This document shows positions 10,142 through 18,678 of a stretch of DNA of 48,829 nt, in pieces. This DNA is from Candidatus Endomicrobiellum siamense (GTDB lineage Bacteria; Elusimicrobiota; Endomicrobiia; Endomicrobiales; Endomicrobiaceae), in the NCBI GenBank assembly GCA_031268145.1, contig JAIRXS010000026.1, forward strand, positions 1 through 48,829. Reading direction: 5' to 3'. The number at the start of each line of letters is the position of its first letter. Position 1 is the first letter of the stretch. The translations under genes were made by a program, and so were the position numbers. The notes beneath the pieces are model-generated. The model was not told where the DNA came from and ran no database searches. It saw only the letters and a program-made list of their open reading frames with translations.

Positions 10142-10204
10142 AAATTTTGCATAATACCCCTACTATTATAATAATTAACTAAATATTAAAAGGAGACGTT
10201 GTAA

Positions 10205-10537
10205 ATGAAAGAGGGAATACATCCAAAATATGAGGAATGTACAGTTTCTTGTGCATGTGGTTATACATTTAAGACTCGTTCAACAAAGCCAGTTATAAAA
10301 TTAGAGATTTGTTCTAATTGTCATCCATTTTTTACAGGTAAACAAAAGCTTATAGACACTGCTGGTCGTGTTGAGAAGTTCCAAAAACGTTTTGCTAAAA
10401 CAGAAGGAAAGACAATTGTAGTAAAAAAAGCTAAGAAAGTTGTATCTCCAAGAAAAACGACAGGAAAAGTTCTTACAACTTCTCCAAGGAAAACAAAAGT
10501 TGTAACAAAGAAAGAAAAAGAAACTAAAGTAAAGTAA
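10205..10537 (+). CDS. rpmE: 50S ribosomal protein L31 with basic C-terminal tail
   Basis: Ribosomal protein L31 of the zinc-binding type: CxC at about 16-21 (CTVSCACGY) and CSNC around 37-40 form the metal site, with KEGIHPKY at the N-terminus. The L31 core takes about 70 residues; the remaining 40 are a Lys/Thr/Val-rich tail that repeats the SPRKT motif twice and is likely RNA-binding. A good AAAGGAGA site precedes the ATG and TATAAT lies upstream around 10165. A hairpin terminator follows. Confidence 0.95.
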   Translation: MKEGIHPKYEECTVSCACGYTFKTRSTKPVIKLEICSNCHPFFTGKQKLIDTAGRVEKFQKRFAKTEGKTIVVKKAKKVVSPRKTTGKVLTTSPRKTKVVTKKEKETKVK

Positions 10538-10554
10538 GTAACTAAATATTTATT

Positions 10555-10587
10555 AAGGAAGGATCTCAAATGTTGAGGTTCTTCCTT
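10555..10587 (+). terminator. Rho-independent terminator after rpmE
   Basis: An AAGGAAGGATCTCAA arm pairs with TTGAGGTTCTTCCTT around a short loop and runs into T residues, 18 bases after the rpmE stop. Confidence 0.85.
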
Positions 10588-10638
10588 TTTTATGTTTTAA
10601 TTTAAAATGGATTTAAAGCTTAAAGGTGGTGGATTTTA

Positions 10639-11709
10639 ATGCTTTTGGAAAAATTAAAATCGTTTAAAGAACAGTTTGAAAAAATAGAGAAAGATCTTAG
10701 CGATCCTACTATTGTATCAGATAAAGAAAAATATAAAAAACTTACCAAACAACATTCATATTTACGCCCATTGGCAGAAAAAGGCTTTGAGTATTCAAAG
10801 CTTTTATGCGACATACAAGGCGCAGAAGAACTGAAAAAATCAGAAGATGCAGAAATAAGAGAAATGGCGTCAGCAGAATATAATGATTTACTGAAACAAA
10901 AAGAAAAAATGCAGTCTGAAATAAAAGTTTTACTTATACCTCCAGATCTTAACGATGGCAAGGATATTATTGTAGAAATACGTGCTGGAACTGGCGGTGA
11001 TGAAGCAGCCTTATTTGTTGGTGATTTATATAGAATGTATACAAGATTTGCCGATAGAAATGGTTGGCGTTATGAAGTTTTAGAGTCTAATCCTACAGGT
11101 ATCGGAGGATTTAAAGAGGTTGTCTTTGAACTTAGTGGTACTAATGTTTGGCGCTACTTGAAGTTTGAAAGAGGAGCACATAGAGTGCAAAGGGTACCAG
11201 CAACAGAAGCGTCTGGTAGAGTACATACTTCTGCAGTTACTGTTGCAGTTTTGCCGCAAGCAGAAGAAGTTGATGTTGAAATAAAAATGGAAGATTTAAG
11301 AATAGACACATATAGGGCTTCAGGAGCAGGTGGTCAACACATAAATAAAACAGATTCTGCAATAAGAATTACGCATTTACCTACTGGACTTGTAGTTACC
11401 TGTCAGGATGAAAGAAGTCAGATAAAAAATAGAGCAAAAGCTTTTAAAGTATTAAGAGCAAAATTGTACGAACAGAAAGTTCTAGAACAGGAAAAACAAC
11501 TTTCAAGTGAGAGAAAACAACAAGTAGGTTCTGGCGATAGATCTGAAAAAATAAGAACTTATAATTTCCCTCAAAGTAGAATAACAGATCACAGAATAGG
11601 CTATAGCGTATATAATATTATAGAAGTGATGGACGGAGATTTGTTAGAACTTATAAATAAGTTACTAGAAACTGATATGGAAAAAAAGTTGCAGGTTAAC
11701 AGTATTTGA
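10639..11709 (+). CDS. prfA: Peptide chain release factor 1
   Basis: Reads UAA and UAG stop codons and triggers peptide release. The 356-residue protein has the catalytic GGQ loop (GAGGQHINKTDSA) and the RF1-specific tripeptide PAT within RVQRVPATEASGR, which separates it from RF2. An N-terminal coiled coil covers about residues 1-100. Its own stop codon is TGA, which RF1 does not read, so RF2 must be encoded elsewhere. The TGA overlaps the ATG of prmC (TGATG), the enzyme that methylates the GGQ glutamine: a functional pair. Confidence 0.97.
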   Translation: MLLEKLKSFKEQFEKIEKDLSDPTIVSDKEKYKKLTKQHSYLRPLAEKGFEYSKLLCDIQGAEELKKSEDAEIREMASAEYNDLLKQKEKMQSEIKVLLIPPDLNDGKDIIVEIRAGTGGDEAALFVGDLYRMYTRFADRNGWRYEVLESNPTGIGGFKEVVFELSGTNVWRYLKFERGAHRVQRVPATEASGRVHTSAVTVAVLPQAEEVDVEIKMEDLRIDTYRASGAGGQHINKTDSAIRITHLPTGLVVTCQDERSQIKNRAKAFKVLRAKLYEQKVLEQEKQLSSERKQQVGSGDRSEKIRTYNFPQSRITDHRIGYSVYNIIEVMDGDLLELINKLLETDMEKKLQVNSI

Positions 11710-12563
11710 TGTTTAAAGAACCTGATGTATTTTCAGTTTTACAGACGGCTAAATATTTTTTAAAATCAAAAGGTTTGTTGGAATACAAGTTTGATGCAGA
11801 AGCACTTTTAAGTTTCTTACTACAAATAAAATGTTCTAAATTGCCATTCTTATATAACCAAATCTTATCTATTGAGCAACTCCGTCAATTTGAAAGATAT
11901 ATTTTAAGACGTTCAAAAAGAGAGCCAGTCGCTTATATAACTGGTTATACTGGTTTTATGGGTTTTGAATTTAAAGTCAATAAAAAAGTTTTAATACCAA
12001 GGCCTGAAACAGAACTTTTAGTGGAAGCCGTATTAAAAATGGCAAAAAAGCAAACAGAGTTAAAAATTTTAGATTTGTGCACAGGATCAGGATGTATAGC
12101 AATCAGTCTTGCAAAAATAGGAGAATTCAAAACTATCACAGCAATAGATATTGATAAATTTGCTTTAAAGGTTGCAAAAGAGAATGCAAAAATTAATGAT
12201 ATAGAAAGTATAAATTTTATTAAGAGTAATCTTTTTACAAATTTAGAAGAAAATAAATTTGATATTATTATTTCTAATCCTCCTTATGTTAGTGATGAAG
12301 AATATGCTTTTTTAGAGAAGGATTTAATGTATGAACCAAAACATGCTTTAGTAGCAAAAAAAGATGGCTTATTTTTCTACACAGAAATTGCTAAAAACGC
12401 TAAAAAATTTTTTAACAATAATGGGCATATATTTTTAGAATTAAATTCAAATAAAGTAAATCAAATAAAACAATTATTTGTAGGTAATAATTTTGAAGAT
12501 ATAGAGATAATAAAAGATTATTCAGGTTTGTCAAGAATACTCAAAGCAAAAATTTTGATATAA
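11709..12563 (+). CDS. prmC: Release factor glutamine methyltransferase
   Basis: SAM-dependent N5-glutamine methyltransferase acting on the GGQ motif of release factors. It has 284 residues, an N-terminal helical domain, SAM motif I LDLCTGSGCIAISLAK and the catalytic NPPY in IIISNPPYVSDEEY. The ATG at 11709 shares one base with the prfA stop; a TTG one codon earlier is possible but less likely. Confidence 0.95.
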   Translation: MFKEPDVFSVLQTAKYFLKSKGLLEYKFDAEALLSFLLQIKCSKLPFLYNQILSIEQLRQFERYILRRSKREPVAYITGYTGFMGFEFKVNKKVLIPRPETELLVEAVLKMAKKQTELKILDLCTGSGCIAISLAKIGEFKTITAIDIDKFALKVAKENAKINDIESINFIKSNLFTNLEENKFDIIISNPPYVSDEEYAFLEKDLMYEPKHALVAKKDGLFFYTEIAKNAKKFFNNNGHIFLELNSNKVNQIKQLFVGNNFEDIEIIKDYSGLSRILKAKILI

Positions 12564-12633
12564 TACGGCCTGTTGGACGTGATTAACCGCTTAATAAAAT
12601 TAAATTCTAAAGGGAGTGGATTTAGGAGGTGTA

Positions 12634-13860
12634 GTGAATAATATTGATAGAGGTTGGGTTTTAACGTGTTTTGGTACAGCTGTAGGAGCAGGAATTTTAT
12701 TTTTGCCAATTCAGGTGGGATTTAGCGGTATTTTGCCAATAATTTTTTTAACTTCAATTATTTTTCCAATTACATATATTTCTCACAGAGGAATAACTAG
12801 AATTGTAGCTTCTTGCCCAAAAGAAACCGATATTGTTGGTGCAGTCGAATATGACTTAGGGACTACTGCTGGTTTTATAGTTTCAGTTTTGTATTTTCTA
12901 TCAATCATAACCATTTGTGTTGGTTATGCGACGGGACTAATAAACCTCATTGATGCCTTTTTAGTAAACCAATTGCAAGTTGCTTCCATTCCTAGACCAT
13001 TGCTTACATTTATAATTCTTTTTTTTATGACAGCTGTCCTGCTAGGTAATGAAAAGATAATGGTAGCGATTACTTCTATAATTACTTTGCCACTGATTAT
13101 TCTGTTATTTGGAGTATCTATATATATGATACCTAAGTGGAGTATAACTGCTTTTCATTCTCAATTTATTTTAAAAGATTTTATAAAGAACACGTTTTTA
13201 TTACTTCCTCTTGTGATATTTTCTATGAATTTTTCTCCTGTGTGTTCTGTTTTAGGGGCTTTTTATAGAAAAAAGTATGGAAATAGTCAAGAGGCTATTA
13301 AAAGATCTGATAAAGTTGTTAAATGGAATTCTATTATTTTATTGTTCTTTGTTATGTTCTTTGTGTTTTCTATGTTCTTTTCACTTACTCCTAATGTTTT
13401 GGCAGTAGCTAAAGAAAACAATTTAGACGTTTTATCTGCGATAGCTGCATTAGCAGAAACTTCATTAGAAAGATATTTTGTATATATTTTCCCCATGGTA
13501 GCTTTTCTTGCCATATCAAGTTCCTACTTTGGACATTTTACAGGTACAAGAGAAGGATTAAGTGGAGTTATATGTAGACTTTTTAATTGTAAAGAAGATA
13601 TTCATTCAAATAAGATGAAATTTATAAGCACTGCAGTACTTTTTATTTTGCTTTGGATTTTAGCAGTTTATAATCCTTCTATTTTAACTATCATAAGCGC
13701 ATTATCAGCCCCTATAATTGCAATGTATGCATATTTAATGCCAATAATCATGATGAAAAAAGTTCCAAGACTGAGTATATATCGTTCAAAATTTGCGGCT
13801 TTTGTTTTTATAATGGGAATATTGACAATAATCGGCTATCTTGCAGGAGAAATTATTTAA
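12634..13860 (+). CDS. Amino-acid permease, HAAAP/SdaC-TdcC-like
   Basis: An 11-helix inner-membrane transporter of about 408 residues. The first helix signature TCFGTAVGAGILFLPI is typical of the hydroxy/aromatic amino acid permease family (serine or threonine carriers such as SdaC and TdcC), which work as proton or sodium symporters. Substrate is not resolved by sequence alone. I chose GTG 12634 behind GGAGG; a GTG at 12616 is in frame but its ribosome site would touch the start. No terminator is visible before the tRNA genes. Confidence 0.85.
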   Translation: MNNIDRGWVLTCFGTAVGAGILFLPIQVGFSGILPIIFLTSIIFPITYISHRGITRIVASCPKETDIVGAVEYDLGTTAGFIVSVLYFLSIITICVGYATGLINLIDAFLVNQLQVASIPRPLLTFIILFFMTAVLLGNEKIMVAITSIITLPLIILLFGVSIYMIPKWSITAFHSQFILKDFIKNTFLLLPLVIFSMNFSPVCSVLGAFYRKKYGNSQEAIKRSDKVVKWNSIILLFFVMFFVFSMFFSLTPNVLAVAKENNLDVLSAIAALAETSLERYFVYIFPMVAFLAISSSYFGHFTGTREGLSGVICRLFNCKEDIHSNKMKFISTAVLFILLWILAVYNPSILTIISALSAPIIAMYAYLMPIIMMKKVPRLSIYRSKFAAFVFIMGILTIIGYLAGEII

Positions 13861-13909
13861 AGTGGTTTTGTTGTTTGCATGATTTATTTTTGATTCTTAG
13901 ACGCTGTAA

Positions 13910-13939
13910 TTGCAATATAGACTTCTTTTATTATATAAT
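13910..13939 (+). promoter_or_regulatory. Promoter of the tRNA-Glu/tRNA-Arg pair
   Basis: TTGCAA (13910-13915) and TATAAT (13934-13939) are separated by 18 bases, and the tRNA begins 19 bases after the -10 box. This is the clearest housekeeping-type promoter in the first half of the window. Confidence 0.7.
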
Positions 13940-13958
13940 TATTAATATAATTTATTTT

Positions 13959-14032
13959 GCTGCCATCGTCTAGCGGTTTAGGACATCGCCCTCTCAAGGC
14001 GGAGATCACGGGTTCAAATCCCGTTGGCAGCG
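13959..14032 (+). tRNA. tRNA-Glu (CUC)
   Basis: A cloverleaf of 74 bases without encoded CCA. Acceptor arms GCTGCCA/TGGCAGC pair fully; the anticodon loop CTCTCAA gives anticodon CUC; the T loop reads TTCAAAT. The D arm (CGTCTAGCGGTTTAGGACA) is typical of tRNA-Glu. Confidence 0.95.
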
Positions 14033-14048
14033 TTTATATAATTTTTGT

Positions 14049-14122
14049 GCGCCCATAGCTCAATTGGATAGAGTGTTTGACTACGAATCAAAAGGTTAGA
14101 GGTTCAACTCCTCTTGGGCGCG
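14049..14122 (+). tRNA. tRNA-Arg (ACG)
   Basis: A 74-base cloverleaf without encoded CCA, 16 bases after tRNA-Glu. Acceptor arms GCGCCCA/TGGGCGC pair; the loop CTACGAA gives anticodon ACG, read as ICG after deamination; the T loop is TTCAACT. Confidence 0.95.
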
Positions 14123-14171
14123 CTTTATAAGCTTTCTATAAAATCTTTTATTTTGATTTTAGATATGATTT

Positions 14172-15027
14172 TTACCACACAGTTATGTCGACGTCTTTAA
14201 CATGTTTACTTACATAGTCAAACAATTGCTTAGCTTGGTTGTGTGTGTGTGTGGGGGGGGGGGGTAATACCTTCATGAAATTCTCCTCTTAAATGATTTA
14301 TATTTTTTAGATTTTCTAGTTTTGTATTGTATAAAATTTCGTATTCTGCACCCTCGCAATCTATTTTTAATAACTTGCATTCATTGATATTATGGCGCTT
14401 AAAAATCTCATCTAAGGTTATACTTTTAACATTGTTTATCTTTTCACACAAAATATTGTTATTAAGAAAGTTAAACATGTTTGAATTTCCTGAAGCGCAT
14501 GAATCGTAAGACATGCAAATATTTCTGCCGTCTTTTGTAACAGCCATATTATAAGCAGTTATTGTTCCGTCAGGAATATTGTTTAGTTTAATATTAGATT
14601 TAAGACTTTCGTATGTAGGTTTACATGGCTCAAAAGCGTATATTTTTAAGAAAGGATATTTCTTTGCTAATAGTAGAGATACCATACCTACATTTGCACC
14701 AATATCTATTGCTACATCCCCCTGTTTAAAATTTATATTGTCAAATATATAAACATTGTGGTTTAGTTCGTATGCTATATGGCGTGGTTCAGAAAGATAA
14801 TTGTCATAGATCTTTAAATTAACACCACAAACTTTGAAATGATGCAAACGCTGTTTATTTACAAAATTGTTGAGAAAGATTTTATAGAAAAGTTGCTTTG
14901 TTAAAGATTTAAGAATATTTTCATATCTAATTATTGAAGTTACAATTTTATATTTTTTTGTGCCTCTTTTACATTGAAACCTTAATTTTAAAAATCCATA
15001 TTTATTATTTTCTCGCAAGCAGAACAT
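14172..15027 (-). pseudogene. FkbM-family methyltransferase, frameshifted at a poly-G tract (possibly phase-variable)
   Basis: SAM-dependent methyltransferase of the FkbM family, which usually O-methylates sugars or small molecules. Motif I (VAIDIGANVGMVSLLLAKK), the EPCKPT acidic segment and LKIDCEGAEYEIL are intact. As written, the frame runs from ATG 15027 (behind GGAGGG) to a stop at 14230 and ends in a meaningless Pro/His/Thr tail encoded by G12 (14253-14264) next to (GT)6 (14241-14252). With one G fewer the frame continues to TAA at 14172 and gives a natural end, QAKQLFDYVSKHVKDVDI..., total 284 residues. Whether this is reversible phase variation, a mutation or a sequencing error cannot be told from one sequence. 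Confidence 0.85.
14241..14264. repeat. (GT)6-G12 slippage tract in the FkbM gene
   Basis: A dinucleotide run of six GT units is followed directly by twelve G residues. Both are high-slippage sequences in an otherwise AT-rich region, and together they set the reading frame of the methyltransferase C-terminus. Confidence 0.95.
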
Positions 15028-15157
15028 ATTACCCTCCAAGAATAGTAGTAACTTTTCACAGTGATAATTTATATTCCGCTAGTAGTTAAACATATTTTTT
15101 GTTATAATACAACATTAAAGAATGATTTCGTTCAATTGTATTAATCAGGAGATAAAA

Positions 15158-15388
15158 ATGACATTAAAAGAAAAAGTAGAACAAGCTTTAGATTCAATAA
15201 GGCTGCACCTTCAAGCAGACGGCGGAAATGTTGAATTAATAGACATAACAGAAGATGGGATAGCGAAAGTTAAATTGACGGGTGCTTGTGGAACTTGTCC
15301 AATGTCGCAGATGACTTTACAACATGGTGTTACAAATGCAATTAAACAAGCTGTTCCTGAAATAAAAGAAGTGCAAGCAGTAAATTAA
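15158..15388 (+). CDS. NifU-like Fe-S scaffold/carrier protein
   Basis: A 76-residue protein consisting only of the NifU C-terminal domain. It has the iron-sulfur CGTCP motif (CxxC) within GACGTCPMSQMTL and the typical HLQADGGNVEL start. It would carry or deliver Fe-S clusters, of use to the several radical SAM enzymes later in the window. The start is ATG 15158 behind AGGAGA; a longer in-frame start at 15122 lacks a ribosome site. TATAAT at 15103-15108 may be its -10 box. Confidence 0.9.
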   Translation: MTLKEKVEQALDSIRLHLQADGGNVELIDITEDGIAKVKLTGACGTCPMSQMTLQHGVTNAIKQAVPEIKEVQAVN

Positions 15389-15420
15389 CTATATATTGTA
15401 ATTTAGATTAGGTAATTAAA

Positions 15421-16338
15421 ATGAAAATAAAAGTTCGCGTTCCGTCATCAACAGCTAATTTAGGACCAGGCTTTGATGTTTTTGGCGCAGCTCTTTGCCT
15501 TTATAATGAGTTTGAGGCAGAATATATATCTAATGCGAAAAAGACAACTTTTACTATTAAAGGCGAAGGGAAAAAATCTCTTGATATAGGTAAAAAAAGT
15601 CTTCTTTGGCAAACGATGCAAAAAACATTTAAAGTTCTTGGAGAAACAAAATTTAGTTTAAATAATTTAAATATAAGTATTAATAATAATATTCCTTTAA
15701 GTGGAGGGCTTGGTTCTAGCTCTACGGCTATAGTTGGCGGTATTATACTCGCCAATGCTTTATGTAAAAATAAACTAGATAAATCTCAAATAGCAGATCT
15801 TGCAGTTAAAATTGAAGGACATCCAGACAATGTTATCCCAGCAATTTTTGGGGGGCTTTGTATATGTAGCAGAGATGAAGATGAAAATCATGAAATGGTT
15901 ATAAATCTTCCTATTCCAAAGCTAAAAGTGGTATTATGCGTCCCTGCTTTTGAACTTAGGACAAAACACTCAAGGCAAATTGTACCTAAAATATTTGCCA
16001 TTAATGATGTTGTCTTCAATATGTCTAGAGTTGCTCTTCTTACAGCTGCTTTTTGTTGCGCGGATTATTCCCTTTTAAAACAGGCTATGCAAGATAAACT
16101 TCATCAACCTTACAGAGGCAAAGTGATTCCAGCTATGAACGAAGTTTTCCAAGCAGCTCTTGATGCTAAAGCTTTTGGAGTATTTTTATCTGGTTCAGGG
16201 CCTACTTTAGCTGCTTTATGTGCTGATAAAAACGCTGTCAATGTACAAAAAGCTATGAAAAATGTTTGGAAAAAAGAAAACATTTCTATAAAAAATTATA
16301 TATTGGACTTTGATATAAAAGGGGCTATAACAATTTGA
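15421..16338 (+). CDS. thrB: Homoserine kinase
   Basis: GHMP kinase phosphorylating homoserine in threonine synthesis. The 305-residue protein has VPSSTANLGPGFDVFG at the N-terminus, the ATP-binding loop PLSGGLGSSSTA and the C-terminal GHMP motif FLSGSGPTLAALC. It lies between the NifU-like gene and lysC; with lysC it supplies two steps of the aspartate pathway. A run of six G (about 15849-15855) is in frame here. Confidence 0.92.
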   Translation: MKIKVRVPSSTANLGPGFDVFGAALCLYNEFEAEYISNAKKTTFTIKGEGKKSLDIGKKSLLWQTMQKTFKVLGETKFSLNNLNISINNNIPLSGGLGSSSTAIVGGIILANALCKNKLDKSQIADLAVKIEGHPDNVIPAIFGGLCICSRDEDENHEMVINLPIPKLKVVLCVPAFELRTKHSRQIVPKIFAINDVVFNMSRVALLTAAFCCADYSLLKQAMQDKLHQPYRGKVIPAMNEVFQAALDAKAFGVFLSGSGPTLAALCADKNAVNVQKAMKNVWKKENISIKNYILDFDIKGAITI

Positions 16339-16421
16339 ATATCTAAAAAATATAAAATGTGGTATTAATTTATAGCTAATGCTTAATTGTTTGAAGTGCT
16401 ATAAAGTTGGAGGAAGAGTAA

Positions 16422-17654
16422 ATGGCTCTGGTTGTTATGAAATTTGGCGGTTCTTCTTTGGCAGACCCAGATAAAATAAAATTAGTTGCCAACAGAGTAA
16501 TACAAAAAAAGAAAGCTGGCAATAAAGTTATTGTTGTTGTTTCTGCTCCAGGTGATACAACTGATGATTTGCTTACTATGGCTGAAAATATTACATCTAA
16601 TCCTCCTGAAAGAGAATTAGATGTATTGCTTGCAACAGGTGAAATGATGTCTATCGCTCTTTTAGCTATGGCAATAGACTCTATGGGACAAAAAGTAATT
16701 TCTCTAACTGGTCCTCAAGCAGGTATAGTTGCAGATGTTAACTATACATGTGCAAGAGTTAAAAAAGTAAACCCAAACAAAATAAAACAGCTACTTGCAA
16801 AAGACAACATTGTTATAGTTGCAGGTTTTCAAGCTTTAAATGCTAAAGGCGATATTACAACCTTAGGTAGAGGTGGCTCAGATTTAACTTCAGTTATTTT
16901 AGCAGCTAGTCTACAAGCAAATTTTTGTGAAATATATTCTGATGTTGAAGGTATTTTCACAACAGATCCAAGGATTGTAAAAGAGGCAAGAAAAATTGAA
17001 TATATATCTTATGATGAAATGCTTGAGCTTTCAGGTTCTGGCGCTCAGGTTTTGCAATCTAGGAGTGTTGAAATTGCAAAAAAATTTGGCGTAGAGATAC
17101 ACGCAGGGAGTACTTTTAGCTCAAACCAAGGTACTATAATAACAAGCGAGGAAAATATTAGGAGGAAAAATATGGAAGCTCTGCTAGTTTCAGGTATAGC
17201 TTTTGATAAAAATCAAGTAAAATTTACAATAATAGACCTTCCGGATACTCCTGGAGTAGCGGCAAAAATTTTCAGTAAGCTTGCAAAAGTTGGTGTAAAT
17301 GTGGATATGATAATACAATCTGCAGCAGTCAACAAAAAAAATGATATTTCTTTTACAGTAAGTAAACAAGCAGTAAAAAAAACGCAAATTGAGTTGGATA
17401 AGCTTGCTAGTGAGCTTAAAGCTTCAGAAGTTATTTGCGATGAACAAGTTGCAAAAGTTTCTGTTGTTGGTATCGGTATGAAAAGCAACGTTGGTGTAGC
17501 TGGCAAAATGTTTGATATACTTCATAAAAAAGGTATTAATATAGAAATGATTTCTACAAGTGAGATCAAAATATCTTGTATTGTAGATGAGAGAGATTTA
17601 AGAATGGCAGTTCAAGAGCTTCACAAAGGGTTCGGTCTTTCTACAACAAAATAG
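16422..17654 (+). CDS. lysC: Aspartate kinase (class with two ACT domains)
   Basis: Phosphorylates aspartate, the entry step to lysine, threonine and methionine. The 410 residues comprise the kinase domain (KFGGSSLAD at the N-terminus, TTLGRGGSDLTSV, SDVEGIFTTDPR) and two C-terminal ACT domains that sense end products. GGAGGAAGAG precedes the ATG. Inside the gene, AGGAGG at 17160-17165 stands six bases before an in-frame ATG at 17172, an ideal start for a separate 160-residue regulatory beta subunit, as known for Bacillus subtilis aspartokinase II. Confidence 0.95.
   Translation: MALVVMKFGGSSLADPDKIKLVANRVIQKKKAGNKVIVVVSAPGDTTDDLLTMAENITSNPPERELDVLLATGEMMSIALLAMAIDSMGQKVISLTGPQAGIVADVNYTCARVKKVNPNKIKQLLAKDNIVIVAGFQALNAKGDITTLGRGGSDLTSVILAASLQANFCEIYSDVEGIFTTDPRIVKEARKIEYISYDEMLELSGSGAQVLQSRSVEIAKKFGVEIHAGSTFSSNQGTIITSEENIRRKNMEALLVSGIAFDKNQVKFTIIDLPDTPGVAAKIFSKLAKVGVNVDMIIQSAAVNKKNDISFTVSKQAVKKTQIELDKLASELKASEVICDEQVAKVSVVGIGMKSNVGVAGKMFDILHKKGINIEMISTSEIKISCIVDERDLRMAVQELHKGFGLSTTK
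17172..17654 (+). CDS. Possible aspartate kinase beta subunit from an internal start
   Basis: In-frame internal translation product of lysC, residues 251-410, containing both ACT domains and no kinase domain. The support is the internal AGGAGG with optimal six-base spacing, in codons IRR-KN just before the ATG; alternative-start beta subunits are established in some other bacterial aspartokinases. Expression is inferred. Confidence 0.5.
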   Translation: MEALLVSGIAFDKNQVKFTIIDLPDTPGVAAKIFSKLAKVGVNVDMIIQSAAVNKKNDISFTVSKQAVKKTQIELDKLASELKASEVICDEQVAKVSVVGIGMKSNVGVAGKMFDILHKKGINIEMISTSEIKISCIVDERDLRMAVQELHKGFGLSTTK

Positions 17655-17661
17655 GATTTTT

Positions 17662-17850
17662 ATGGAAAAATCTCGAGGTTTTACTCTAATAGAACTTATA
17701 ATAGTATTAGTTATTATAGGTGTTTTAAGTATTATAGCTATACCTGTGTACAAAAGTTATCTAGATAAAGATCAAATTATGCAGCAAAATCAAGATATAG
17801 AAAATACTCAAGAACAAGAAGTTTATTTAGAAAAAACAATAAATAATTAA
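17662..17850 (+). CDS. Minimal type IV pilin-like protein
   Basis: A 62-residue protein with a classical prepilin N-terminus: a short basic leader, the cleavage site G/FTLIEL with E at +5, and the hydrophobic helix IIVLVIIGVLSIIAIPVY. Only about 28 residues follow the helix, rich in Gln, Glu and Asp, so there is no globular pilin domain. It begins seven bases after lysC. It may be a pseudopilin fragment, a very small pilin or a decayed gene; no continuation is visible in the other frames downstream. Confidence 0.65.
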   Translation: MEKSRGFTLIELIIVLVIIGVLSIIAIPVYKSYLDKDQIMQQNQDIENTQEQEVYLEKTINN

Positions 17851-17889
17851 TTTTTAAATATTAGTTGTTTTATTTTTCTTGGAGTGATA

Positions 17890-18678
17890 ATGGCAGTACC
17901 ATTTATAGAAATAAAAAATGTTTTCAAAATATTTACAAGTCATAAACAAGAATTTGAAGTTTTAAAAGGTATCAATTTAGACATTGAAAAAGGCGATATC
18001 TTTGGTATTGTTGGTTTTAGTGGAGCAGGTAAGTCTACACTTATACGTTGTATTAATGGTTTAGAAACCATCTCTTCAGGTTCAATTCGTGTTGGCAAAT
18101 ACCAAATAAATAAGCTTGCTAAAAAAGATGTCAATATATATAGGCAAAAAATTGGAATGGTGTTTCAACATTTTAACCTTTTTGATTCTAGAACAGTTTA
18201 TGGGAATGTGTCCTTTCCTTTAGAGATTGCAACAAAGAAAAAAGAAGAAATACATAACAGAGTTTTAAAAATTTTGGATTTGGTAGGAATAGTAAATAAG
18301 AAAGATTTTTACCCAGGTCAATTGTCTGGCGGGCAAAAGCAACGTGTAGGGATAGCAAGGGCTTTGGCAAATCACCCGAGTATTTTACTTAGCGATGAAG
18401 CAACGTCTGCATTAGATCCTGTGACGTCTATGTCAGTATTAGATTTATTAAAAGATATAAATAAAAAACTAGGACTTACTATTATTTTAATTACGCATTC
18501 TTTAGACGTAGTAAAATATACTTGTAAAAATATGGCAGTTTTAGAAAATGGTATAATTGCAGAAAAAGGAAGTGTTAAAAAAATATTTGAAAATCCACAA
18601 AGTACTACGGCAAAAGTATTTATAAAACATAATGCACATTTGTCCAACCCTTACTTGAGTGGTGAGGAAGTATGTTAA
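17890..18678 (+). CDS. metN: Methionine-type ABC importer ATPase
   Basis: ATPase of a MetNIQ-like importer for methionine or a related substrate. 262 residues with Walker A GFSGAGKST, the Q loop in FQHFNLF, signature LSGGQKQR and Walker B ILLSDEATSALDP. E. coli MetN is about 343 residues; this one stops before the C-terminal NIL/ACT-like domain that gives methionine feedback inhibition, so import would not be inhibited that way. ATG 17890 follows GGAG; a GTG two codons earlier is possible. It overlaps metI by seven bases. Confidence 0.88.
   Translation: MAVPFIEIKNVFKIFTSHKQEFEVLKGINLDIEKGDIFGIVGFSGAGKSTLIRCINGLETISSGSIRVGKYQINKLAKKDVNIYRQKIGMVFQHFNLFDSRTVYGNVSFPLEIATKKKEEIHNRVLKILDLVGIVNKKDFYPGQLSGGQKQRVGIARALANHPSILLSDEATSALDPVTSMSVLDLLKDINKKLGLTIILITHSLDVVKYTCKNMAVLENGIIAEKGSVKKIFENPQSTTAKVFIKHNAHLSNPYLSGEEVC

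Noticed and set aside
17851-17889. SAM or methionine riboswitch before metN
   Set aside because: Only 39 bases separate it from the previous gene and no such structure is visible there.
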